A stretch of 12,048 bases of DNA, from assembly GCA_013824215.1 (NCBI GenBank), contig PNNM01000032.1, forward strand, positions 1-12,048, given 5' to 3'. This document shows, piece after piece, positions 5,790 to 12,048 of the stretch. This DNA is from Coriobacteriaceae bacterium. GTDB taxonomy: Bacteria > Actinomycetota > Coriobacteriia > Anaerosomatales > D1FN1-002. The position numbers and the translations under genes were made by a program. Within the stretch, counting starts at the first letter, position 1, and each line of letters starts with the position of its first letter. Under the pieces are notes generated by a model. That model searched no databases and was not told the origin of the DNA. It worked only from the letters and a program-made list of their open reading frames with translations.

Positions 5790-7424
5790 GTGACGATCTT
5801 CGACCGCATAGCGCACTTCTTCTCGGGCAGCGGCACTCCTGCGCAGGCTGCCGCCGACGATCCCCCCGCGCCTCAGCAGGTCGAGGAGCCGTCCAGCCCG
5901 GCCCCTGTGGCTCAGCAGGACGACGAGGACTGGACCGTGCCGGCCGGCACCGCCGCGGCCCTGCGGGCGTTCACGCGGGACTCCTCCGCCGCCCTCGACG
6001 TCGCCGCCGCGCACGCATGGGTGGCGGACGCGAGCTCGGGCACGTTCAGACCGCTCGCGGTCACCGGCCGTTTCGCTCCCGCGCGCGAGCCCCTGCGGCT
6101 CGACGACCCGGTGCTCGGCCGAGCCGATACGGAGGGCCGGCCCGTCCTCGACGCCCTGCACCGGCTCGATTCAGGCGGGCACGAGACCGTCCTGTGGCGC
6201 TTCGCCTTCCCCGTGCGCCTCCCGGACGTCCGAGCGGTCGTTGCGCTGGACCTCCTGTCCGCCGAGGCTCCGGACACCGAACCCCTGCACCTCCTCGCTC
6301 GCCGCCACACCTCGGGGCTGGCTGCCGGCATCGCGATCGACCTGGCGCGCTCCGAGAGCGACGCCGCGCGAGCCCTCGTCGAGACCGCCAGGGACCTCTC
6401 GCGCATCCTGTCCGAACGCGAGGTCGTCGACGCTTGCCTGGATCGCGCCATGCGCCTCGCCGATGCTGCGACGGGCAGCGTCATGCTCGTCGATCGGGCC
6501 GACGGCAGGATGCGCATCGCCGCCTCCCGTGGCCTTCCCGATGAGGTCGCGCTCTCGTCGTCGGTGGCGGCCGGCGAGGGCATAGCCGGATGGGTGCTGG
6601 CGACCGCGAAGCCGGTACTCGTCGAGGACCTGCCGAGCAACCGTCCCCGCGTGCCGCGCCACGGCGTGCGCTCGGCGATCTCCGTCCCGCTGACCGACGA
6701 GCACGGCACCCTCGGCGTCCTCAACGTCGGGAGCAGATCGTTCCCGGCCCGCTTCGCCTCGACGCACATGGACGCGCTCGAGACCCTCGGACGGCAGACC
6801 GCAGTGGCGATACGCAACGCCCGCGCCGTCACCTCGGCCCGCGAGCTGTACTTCGACTCCTTGCGCGCCCTCGCGCTCGCGCTCGAGACCAAGGACCCCT
6901 ACGCCTTGGGCGGCACGGAGCGCGTCCTGGCCATAGCGCTGGCGATCGCGGACGGGATGGGCATCGTGGACGAGGAGCGCCAAGCCCTCGAGATCGCATC
7001 GCTGCTCCACGACATCGGCATGTCGGGCGCTGGGGAGATCTCCCTGCTGGGGGAGCGCCCGCTCTCGACGGTCGAGCGCGGTCTTCTGAAGATGCACCCG
7101 GTCGTGGCCGCCGAGATCCTCGAGCAGGCCCCGGCGCTCAAGGCGGTCGTCCCGATCGTCTATCACCATCACGAGTGGTTCGACGGCCACGGGTACGTGG
7201 GCGGCCTGGCGGGGGAGTGCATCCCGCTCGGCGCGCGTGTCCTGGCGGCCGCCGACGCCTACGTGGCGATGACCTCCGACAGGCCGTACCGCAAGGCGCT
7301 CTCGCGAGACCAGTCCATCCTCGAGCTCGAGACCAAGGCCGGGACACAGTTCGACCCCGAGGTCGTGGAGGTCCTGGTCAGGATCCTCCGCTCGGGGTCG
7401 GAGAGGGTGCCGGACAGCCGTTAG
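5790..7424 (+). CDS. GAF sensor protein with degenerate HD-GYP domain
   Basis: The 544-residue protein has no signal peptide or obvious membrane segment. Residues 1-45 are acidic, Pro/Ala/Gln-rich linker. About 45-185 looks like a weak GAF-type fold, 195-350 is a clearer GAF domain (GEGIAGWV, ISVPL, LGVLNVGS), and 355-540 is an HD-GYP domain. HD-GYP proteins usually hydrolyse cyclic di-GMP or related nucleotides. Here HD is kept (H407 D408 in LLHDIG), as are YHHHEWFDGHGY (458-469), AAADAY and TSDRPYRKA. However, the first-helix histidine (GHSxRV) is Gly375, the HDIGK lysine is Met411, and GYP reads GYV. Activity may be altered or lost. The GTG at 5790 follows GGGAGG and matches the promoter. 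It stands alone between thiN and the convergent rpmB. Ligands are unknown. Confidence 0.85.
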   Translation: MTIFDRIAHFFSGSGTPAQAAADDPPAPQQVEEPSSPAPVAQQDDEDWTVPAGTAAALRAFTRDSSAALDVAAAHAWVADASSGTFRPLAVTGRFAPAREPLRLDDPVLGRADTEGRPVLDALHRLDSGGHETVLWRFAFPVRLPDVRAVVALDLLSAEAPDTEPLHLLARRHTSGLAAGIAIDLARSESDAARALVETARDLSRILSEREVVDACLDRAMRLADAATGSVMLVDRADGRMRIAASRGLPDEVALSSSVAAGEGIAGWVLATAKPVLVEDLPSNRPRVPRHGVRSAISVPLTDEHGTLGVLNVGSRSFPARFASTHMDALETLGRQTAVAIRNARAVTSARELYFDSLRALALALETKDPYALGGTERVLAIALAIADGMGIVDEERQALEIASLLHDIGMSGAGEISLLGERPLSTVERGLLKMHPVVAAEILEQAPALKAVVPIVYHHHEWFDGHGYVGGLAGECIPLGARVLAAADAYVAMTSDRPYRKALSRDQSILELETKAGTQFDPEVVEVLVRILRSGSERVPDSR

Positions 7425-7449
7425 GGGCGCCCAGCGGGGACGGCGGGTC

Positions 7450-7638
7450 TTAGGCGCGCTGGACCTTGCCGGCCTTCATGCACTTCGTGCAGACGTTGAC
7501 GCGCTTGACCGAGCCGTCGACCACGGCTGTGACCTTCTGGACGTTCGGGTAGATCGTGCGGTTGGTGACCCGATGCGAGTGGCTCACGTTGCGGCCGGCG
7601 GTCGGCTTCTTGCCGCAGACGACGCATATCTTGGACAT
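7450..7638 (-). CDS. rpmB: 50S ribosomal protein L28, zinc-binding form
   Basis: L28 is a small protein of the large ribosomal subunit. The 62-residue product matches the family: MSKICVVCGKKPTAGRNVSHSH, NRTIYPNVQKV, RVNVCTKCMKAGK. Two CxxC pairs (5/8 and 50/53) mark the zinc-ribbon form of L28. The start at 7638 is supported by AGGAG (plus-strand 7648-7652) 9 bases upstream on the minus strand; a longer in-frame reading to 7845 would add unrelated sequence. It is convergent with the HD-GYP gene (25 bases between stops) and divergent from the DUF1858-Asp23-fakA run. rpmB divergent from asp23-fakA-recG is a familiar arrangement in other Gram-positive bacteria. Confidence 0.97.
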   Translation of the reverse strand: MSKICVVCGKKPTAGRNVSHSHRVTNRTIYPNVQKVTAVVDGSVKRVNVCTKCMKAGKVQRA

Positions 7639-7723
7639 CTCTTCGCACTCCTCATAGGTTCCCGGGTGCCGCGACCTCATGGCCCGAGTATCGTTCGTTG
7701 ATGACGGTGTCGAACAGGGGCGA

Positions 7724-7752
7724 ATGTTAGCACGCGCCGCAGGTAGGGGCAA
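7724..7752 (-). promoter_or_regulatory. Candidate promoter for rpmB
   Basis: Minus strand: TTGCCC (7747-7752), a 17-base spacer, and an extended -10 TGc-TAACAT (hexamer 7724-7729). The leader to the ATG would be about 80 bases. It closely matches the FmdB promoter candidate at 2134-2163. Confidence 0.5.
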
Positions 7753-7776
7753 GGAATCCCCCATCCCGCCATCGGC

Positions 7777-7782
7777 TATACT
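7777..7782 (+). promoter_or_regulatory. -10 box of the DUF1858-asp23-fakA-degV-recG run
   Basis: TATACT, identical to the hexamers at 2183 and 5768. Transcription would start near 7789, about 30 bases before the GTG at 7820. No clear -35 is seen. Confidence 0.5.
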
Positions 7783-7819
7783 GGCAGCACGCCCGCCGGC
7801 GAAGGAGACGAAGGCAGCG

Positions 7820-8026
7820 GTGTACTCGAACGACATGCTGATCAAGGATGTCCTTTACGGTCACCCGGAGGCGGTGCGCGTCTTCGAGCGGTTCGGCTTG
7901 GGCTGCTCCACGTGCCTCGGCGCCGAGATGGAGACGCTCTCTTCGGTCGCCAGCATGCACGGAGTGGACGTCGCGGTGCTCATCTCCGCGCTCGAGGGCC
8001 TCCACGAGTCCGAAGGGGGAGCGTGA
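7820..8026 (+). CDS. DUF1858 / hybrid-cluster-associated redox disulfide domain protein
   Basis: This 68-residue protein is essentially one DUF1858 (TIGR03980-type) domain: MLIKDVLYGHPEAVRVFERFGLGCSTC, followed by GAEMETLSSVASMHGVD. The CxxC pair is Cys29 and Cys32. Such domains occur as short proteins or as modules on redox and metal proteins and are proposed to act through the cysteine pair; no reaction is established. The GTG at 7820 lies 12 bases after GGAG (7804-7807). An ATG at 7835 is possible but too far from that site. The stop lies 4 bases before the GTG of the Asp23 gene, so the two are probably cotranslated. No hybrid cluster protein gene is in the window, so the partner is unknown. 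Confidence 0.82.
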   Translation: MYSNDMLIKDVLYGHPEAVRVFERFGLGCSTCLGAEMETLSSVASMHGVDVAVLISALEGLHESEGGA

Positions 8027-8030
8027 CGGC

Positions 8031-8378
8031 GTGACAGCGCCCATCATCGGCATCGTCCGGATAGCCAACGACGTGCTCGCCGACCTCGCCGGCTATGCCG
8101 CGCTCGAGGTCTACGGCGTCGTCGGGATGGCCGCCCCGAGCCTGCGCGACGGCGTCGCCCAGGTGCTCTCGCTCGACAAGCTGCGCAAAGGCGTCATGGT
8201 CACGGGCGACGGCGAGAGCGTCGCAGTCGACCTCTACGTCGTCGTCGAGCACGGCACCAACATCGCCGAGGTCTCCAAGAACCTCGCCGGCCGGGTCGAA
8301 TACGTCCTCACCAAGATGGCCGACGTGAAGGTCATGAACGTGGAAGTGCACGTCCAGGGCATCAAGGTCCGGAAGTGA
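8031..8378 (+). CDS. Asp23/Gls24 family envelope stress protein
   Basis: The 115-residue product matches the Asp23/Gls24 (DUF322, YloU-like) family: IIGIVRIANDVLADLAGYAALEVYGVVGM, then VDLYVVVEHGTNIAEVSKNLAGRV and a final VNVEVHVQGI. Family members are small soluble proteins linked to envelope stress; staphylococcal Asp23 associates with the membrane through a partner. The GTG start is supported by AAGGGGGA (8013-8020), 10 bases upstream, which lies inside the end of the DUF1858 gene. The gene precedes fakA, the same order as yloU-yloV in Bacillus. It has no transmembrane segment and no catalytic motif. Confidence 0.9.
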   Translation: MTAPIIGIVRIANDVLADLAGYAALEVYGVVGMAAPSLRDGVAQVLSLDKLRKGVMVTGDGESVAVDLYVVVEHGTNIAEVSKNLAGRVEYVLTKMADVKVMNVEVHVQGIKVRK

Positions 8379-8401
8379 AGCCCTGAACGAAAGGACGCGC
8401 G

Positions 8402-10021
8402 ATGCCCTCGGGAGGACCACCCCGCTCACGTGCGCTCGTACAGGCGGCCGCCGAGGCGCTCCGCTCGCGTAAGGACGAGGTCGACCGCCTGAACGTCTTC
8501 CCGGTCCCCGACGGCGACACCGGCACCAACATGTCGCTCACGATGGACGCCGTGCTGGCCGAGCTCGCCGCGATGCCCCCGGGGCCCGACCGCGACACCG
8601 TGTGCCGCGCGGTCACCCACGGATCGCTCATGGGCGCCCGCGGCAACTCGGGCGTCATCCTCAGCCAGATGCTCCGGGGGCTGTGCGAGGTGGTGGGGCC
8701 CGCCGAGGTGATCGACGCGACACTCGTCTCCGCGGCGCTCGAGCGCTCGACCACGGTGGCGTTCCAGGCCGTGCGCAAGCCGGTCGAAGGCACGATGCTC
8801 ACCGTGCTCAAGGACTCCGCGGCGGCCGCGAAGGGGGCGGCGGCAGCCGGGCTTGCGCTGGACGCGGTCTTGCGCCGCGTCGTCGACGCCGCGTACGACT
8901 CGGTCCGCCGCGGCCCCGACCTCCTGCCGGTCCTGAAAGAGAACGGCGTCGTGGACGCCGGCGGGTTCGGGCTGGCCATACTGGCCGAGGGCTTCATCGC
9001 CGAGTTGGAGGGCGAGGACCTGCACCTCGCCGAGGCGTTCGCGACCGGTGAGGTGGACCTGTCCGAGGTACTTTCCGTGGACGACTGGCAGGACACCGAG
9101 TACCTCTACTGCACCGAGTTCCTCCTCCACGGGCAGGACCTCGACCGCGAATCCATGCACGAGTGGGTGGCCTCGCACGGCGGCTCGGAGCTCGTCGTGG
9201 GCGGAGCGGACACGCTCAAGATCCATGTCCACACCGACGACCCCGCGACCGTCCTCGCCCACGCGACCACCATCGGCGAGGTGGCCGACGTGCACATCAA
9301 CAACATGCGCCGCCAGACAGCGGCGCGCACCGAGGCGATCCGCGCGGAGACCCCCGTCCGGCCCTCCAAGCGCATCGGCGTGGTCGCGGTCGCCGTGGGC
9401 GACGGGCTCGCCGAGATCCTGCGCAGCCTCGGCGTCGACGAGGTCATCAGCGGGGGCCAGACGATGAACCCGTCCACTCGCGACCTCTACGAGGCGGTCA
9501 AGAAGGTGCACGCCGAGACCGTCATCATCCTGCCGGACAACAAGAACATCATCCTTGCCGCGAGTCAGGTGCCCTCGCTGCACGACCGTCCGGTAGCCAT
9601 CGTCCCCACCACCTCCGTGCCCCAAGGCTTCGCGGCGATGCTGGAGTTCGACGTCGCGGCCGACCTCGACGACCTCGTGGCCTCGATGACGCAGGCCGCC
9701 TCCCGGGTCCGCACCGGGGAGGTCACCACGGCGGTCAAGGACGCGAAGAGCGACGTGGGCGCGATCCGGGCCGGCCAGATCATCGGACTGGCCGACGACG
9801 AGATCGCCGTCATCGGGGACGACCTCACCGACGTCGCCGTCCGCCTGGCCGCCGTCATCTCAGACTCCGCCGAGACGCTCACCCTGCTGGCCGGCGAGGA
9901 CCTGGCCGACGATGCCCTCGCAGCTCTCGCAGCCCGGCTCGCCGAGGCGCACCCCGACCTCGAGGTCGAGACGCACCGCGGAGAGCAGCCGCTCTATCCG
10001 CTCATCATGTCCGCCGAGTAG
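8402..10021 (+). CDS. fakA: Fatty acid kinase catalytic subunit FakA (DAK2/YloV family)
   Basis: FakA binds ATP and phosphorylates a fatty acid presented by FakB (a DegV-family protein), giving acyl-phosphate for phospholipid synthesis. The 539-residue length fits the family (about 550). The N-terminal DhaL/DAK2 nucleotide domain (about 1-195) carries NVFPVPDGDTGTNMSLT, with Asp37 and Asp39 as expected Mg ligands, and GARGNSGVILSQ (78-89). A middle domain follows (about 210-320; YCTEFLL and KIHVHTDDP). The C-terminal domain, from about 325, has the family segments SGGQTMNPST, LPDNKNIILAA and VPTTSVPQG and is the FakB-interacting part in the family. AAGGA (8391-8395) lies six bases before the ATG. 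It is flanked by the Asp23 gene and a DegV gene. No truncation is seen. Confidence 0.93.
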   Translation: MPSGGPPRSRALVQAAAEALRSRKDEVDRLNVFPVPDGDTGTNMSLTMDAVLAELAAMPPGPDRDTVCRAVTHGSLMGARGNSGVILSQMLRGLCEVVGPAEVIDATLVSAALERSTTVAFQAVRKPVEGTMLTVLKDSAAAAKGAAAAGLALDAVLRRVVDAAYDSVRRGPDLLPVLKENGVVDAGGFGLAILAEGFIAELEGEDLHLAEAFATGEVDLSEVLSVDDWQDTEYLYCTEFLLHGQDLDRESMHEWVASHGGSELVVGGADTLKIHVHTDDPATVLAHATTIGEVADVHINNMRRQTAARTEAIRAETPVRPSKRIGVVAVAVGDGLAEILRSLGVDEVISGGQTMNPSTRDLYEAVKKVHAETVIILPDNKNIILAASQVPSLHDRPVAIVPTTSVPQGFAAMLEFDVAADLDDLVASMTQAASRVRTGEVTTAVKDAKSDVGAIRAGQIIGLADDEIAVIGDDLTDVAVRLAAVISDSAETLTLLAGEDLADDALAALAARLAEAHPDLEVETHRGEQPLYPLIMSAE

Positions 10022-10065
10022 CGGCCCGCCGGCAACCGGGTCGAGCGAGAGGAGTCAGTGAGGGT

Positions 10066-10917
10066 ATGGGGACCATCGGGATCGTCTGCGACAGCACCGC
10101 CGACCAGCCGCTGGAGTGGTACGCCGCCAACAACGTCGAGATGGTACCGCTCAAGGTGCTCTTCGGCGAAGAGACGCTGCTCGACTGGGTCGACATCGCC
10201 CCCGAGCGCTTCTTCGAGCGCCTGAAGGCCGCGACCGCGCTGCCCAAGACCTCGCAGCCCTCGCCAGCGGATTTCGAGACCGCTTACCGCAAGCTCGCCG
10301 ACGCCGGCGCGACCGAGATCGTCTCGATCCACCTGACCTCGGCGCTGTCCGGCACGGTAGAGTCCGCCAACATCGCGGCCTCCACGTCGCCCATCCCGGT
10401 GCGAGTCGTCGATACCAAGAACGTCACCCAAGCGCTCGGCCTCGTGGTCAAGGCGGCAGTCGCCGTCCGCGACGCCGGCGGCGACGCGGACGCCATCGAG
10501 CGCACGGCCATCGACACGGCGCGTTCCACCAAGCTCTTCTTCGTGCTCGACACGCTCGACTACCTCGTCAAGGGCGGCCGCGCCGGCAAGGCGGCCGGGC
10601 TCGCCGCCTCGCTCCTGGACATCAAGCCGGTGCTCACGTTCAACGCCGAGGGCACCATCGAGCCGTTCAAGAAGGAGCGGGGCCGCAAGCGGGCCTTCGC
10701 CGAGCTCGCCGCGCAGGTCTCGCGCGATTCCATGACGCGGCCGGTCCGCCTCGCGTTCCTCCACGCCTGCGCGCCCAAGGTGGCCGAGGAGCTGCAGGCG
10801 GCCCTGGACGCCGCACACGCGGACTACGAGCTCGACAGCATCGGCCTCGTGGGCGCGGTCATCGGCACGTACGCGGGTCCCGAGGCCGCCGGCCTCGCGT
10901 ACCACCCGGTCCCGTAG
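10066..10917 (+). CDS. DegV family fatty-acid-binding protein (FakB-like)
   Basis: DegV/FakB proteins bind one fatty acid and hand it to FakA for phosphorylation. The 283-residue length is normal. Seen motifs: IVCDSTAD (6-13), KTSQPSP (61-67, whose Thr/Ser contact the fatty-acid carboxylate in the family), HLTSALSGT (89-97), VVDTKNVTQALGLVV, LDTLDYLVKGGR, and the phospho-sugar-like C-terminal signature GLVGAVIGTYAGPEAAG. AGGAG at 10050-10054 lies 11 bases before the ATG. The gene follows fakA by 44 bases and precedes recG by 7, so one transcript is likely. Having fakA and a degV adjacent supports a functional pair. Chain-length or saturation preference cannot be read from sequence, so fakB is used only as a likeness. 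Confidence 0.92.
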   Translation: MGTIGIVCDSTADQPLEWYAANNVEMVPLKVLFGEETLLDWVDIAPERFFERLKAATALPKTSQPSPADFETAYRKLADAGATEIVSIHLTSALSGTVESANIAASTSPIPVRVVDTKNVTQALGLVVKAAVAVRDAGGDADAIERTAIDTARSTKLFFVLDTLDYLVKGGRAGKAAGLAASLLDIKPVLTFNAEGTIEPFKKERGRKRAFAELAAQVSRDSMTRPVRLAFLHACAPKVAEELQAALDAAHADYELDSIGLVGAVIGTYAGPEAAGLAYHPVP

Positions 10918-10924
10918 AGCGGCC

Positions 10925-12048
10925 GTGAGCGTACCCGCGGCACCCGGCCTCTCGCGCACGGACGCGCTCGCGGCCTGGGACGGTCCCGTGACGCAGGTGC
11001 GCTTCGTCGACGATGCGAAGGCCGCCGCGTTCGCGCGACTCGGCATCACCACCGTCGGCGACCTGCTTCGCCACTATCCGTTCCGGTATCTCGACCTCAG
11101 CGCCACGACGACGCTCGCTCGCCTCGTCACCGACACCGACGTGACGGTCGTGGGCACGGTCCACGACGTCAAGGTGAAGCATCCGCGCCCGCGCCTGACC
11201 ATCGTGGAAGTGGGGATCGTCGACGGGACCGGGGCGCTGCTGGGGGTCTGGTTCAACCAGCCGTACATGGCGCAGCGTTTCCGGGCGGGGGAGCGCGTGG
11301 CCTTCGCGGGACGGGTCCAGCTCGACTACGGCCTCAAGCAGATCCGCACCCCGTTCTTCGAGAAGCTCGGCGAGGACGGCGACCCGTCGGCGCTGGCGCG
11401 CGTCATCCCGATCCACCGCGCCACCGAGGGCCTGTCCACCAACTGGATGCGACGCCTCATCTCCGAGGCGCTCGCCGCCTTCGGCGACGTGCCGGACCAT
11501 CTCCCAGCCGACCTGCGTCTGGCGCGCGGCCTGGTGCCTTGGAGCGAGGCGCTGCGCCAGATCCACTTCCCGGACAGTGCCGAGTCCGTCGCGGCGGCCC
11601 GGACCCGCATCGCCTACGACGAGCTGTTCGCCCTGCAGATCGGCATGGCGATGCGGCGTCACGCCCTCGTCGACGAGAGACCCGGCTTCGCGCACACGAC
11701 CGACGGCCCGCGGCACGCGGCCCTGCTCGCCGCACTGCCGTTCGCGCTGACGGACGACCAGCGCACGGCGGTGCGGGAGATCCTCGCCGACATGGCTTCC
11801 GCGAAGCCCATGAACCGCATGCTGTTGGGGGACGTGGGGACCGGGAAGACCGCGGTGGCGGCCGTGGCTCTGGCGGCGGTCGCGGACTCCGGCAGCCAGG
11901 CGACCATGATGGCGCCCACCGAGGTCCTCGCGCGCCAGTACTCGCGCGCCGCCGGGCCGCTGCTGGACGCAGCGGAAGTCCCGTGGGCGCTGCTCACCGG
12001 CTCGACCGCGGCAGCCGAGCGCAGGCGGATCCTGGCGGGAGCCGCCGA
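10925..12048 (+). CDS. recG: ATP-dependent DNA helicase RecG, 5' part
   Basis: RecG is a double-stranded DNA translocase that regresses stalled forks and processes branched DNA. The gene runs off the right edge; 374 codons are seen. The N-terminal region (FARLGITTVGDLLRHYPFRYLD) leads into the OB-fold wedge domain (about 75-155; GVWFNQPYM, FAGRVQLDYG). Then come IPIHRATEGLS and the family segment LRQIHFPDSAES, the Q-motif-like LTDDQRTAV, Walker A GDVGTGKT (302-309) and the motif Ia-like MAPTEVLARQY. The GTG at 10925 lies 7 bases after the degV stop with only a weak purine site (GAGCGG), so coupling to degV is likely. It fits the family's N-terminal length better than the next GTG near 10988. 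The DEAH box and C-terminal helicase lobe lie beyond the window. Confidence 0.93.
   Translation, partial: MSVPAAPGLSRTDALAAWDGPVTQVRFVDDAKAAAFARLGITTVGDLLRHYPFRYLDLSATTTLARLVTDTDVTVVGTVHDVKVKHPRPRLTIVEVGIVDGTGALLGVWFNQPYMAQRFRAGERVAFAGRVQLDYGLKQIRTPFFEKLGEDGDPSALARVIPIHRATEGLSTNWMRRLISEALAAFGDVPDHLPADLRLARGLVPWSEALRQIHFPDSAESVAAARTRIAYDELFALQIGMAMRRHALVDERPGFAHTTDGPRHAALLAALPFALTDDQRTAVREILADMASAKPMNRMLLGDVGTGKTAVAAVALAAVADSGSQATMMAPTEVLARQYSRAAGPLLDAAEVPWALLTGSTAAAERRRILAGAA

Noticed and set aside
6171..7190. 339-codon minus-strand frame opposite the HD-GYP gene
   Set aside because: It is antisense to clear GAF and HD-GYP motifs and has no motif of its own.
7425..7432. 8-base palindrome GGGCGCCC between the HD-GYP and rpmB stops
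   Set aside because: It has no loop and no U-run, is too short for a terminator, and is easily explained by GC content.
7687..7713. Alternative rpmB promoter on the minus strand (TCGACA, 15-base spacer, GATACT)
   Set aside because: The spacer is short and the -10 is imperfect; the site at 7724-7752 has better spacing and resembles the FmdB promoter. It could still be a secondary start.
8426..9625. 399-codon open frame on the minus strand opposite fakA
   Set aside because: It is rich in Gly/Arg/Val/His without recognisable domains, and mirrors the codon pattern of fakA on the other strand.
1..12048. Mobile elements, CRISPR arrays, defence islands, tRNA or rRNA genes
   Set aside because: None was seen: no transposase or integrase motifs, no long direct or spaced repeats, no tRNA-like cloverleaf in the intergenic gaps.

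Overview
The window is a high-GC bacterial chromosome segment that is almost entirely coding. Nearly every gene belongs to a recognisable conserved family. The gene mix suggests an uncultured or anaerobic Actinomycetota lineage of the Coriobacteriia type: an ECF-type thiamine transporter, class II fructose bisphosphatase, a four-cysteine L28, and an Asp23/FakA/RecG cluster, with frequent GTG starts. That placement is inference from composition and gene content. No mobile element, CRISPR array, tRNA or rRNA was seen.

Layout. 1-1790: the 3' part of an RsmB-type rRNA m5C methyltransferase, then glpX, both on +. 1800-2072: a small FmdB-family zinc-ribbon gene on -, convergent with glpX. 2197-4295: a two-gene cell-envelope unit with a 4-base overlap. 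The first gene encodes a membrane-anchored PASTA protein with an amidase_3-like domain that appears to have lost its zinc ligands. The second encodes a secreted coiled-coil M23 peptidase with intact catalytic motifs. 4356-5752: a TPP riboswitch followed by thiT and thiN (4-base overlap), i.e. thiamine uptake and pyrophosphorylation under TPP control. 5790-7424: a GAF plus degenerate HD-GYP signalling protein. 7450-7638: rpmB on -. 7820-12048: an operon-like + run of a DUF1858/TIGR03980 CxxC protein, an Asp23/Gls24 protein, fakA, a degV/fakB homologue and the 5' part of recG.

How the genes work together. ThiT brings in thiamine, ThiN converts it to TPP, and TPP closes the loop through the leader. 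FakA and the DegV protein next to it are expected to form a fatty-acid kinase that makes acyl-phosphate from bound fatty acid. The PASTA pseudo-amidase and the M23 peptidase are translationally coupled and probably act together on peptidoglycan outside the membrane.

Most of the window is ordinary housekeeping sequence. The points most worth a second look are the apparent dead amidase next to a live M23 enzyme, the leaderless start of that unit, the hand-folded Shine-Dalgarno sequestering helix behind the TPP aptamer, the HD-GYP substitutions, and a recurring extended -10 promoter pattern. All folds, promoters and alignments were made by eye.
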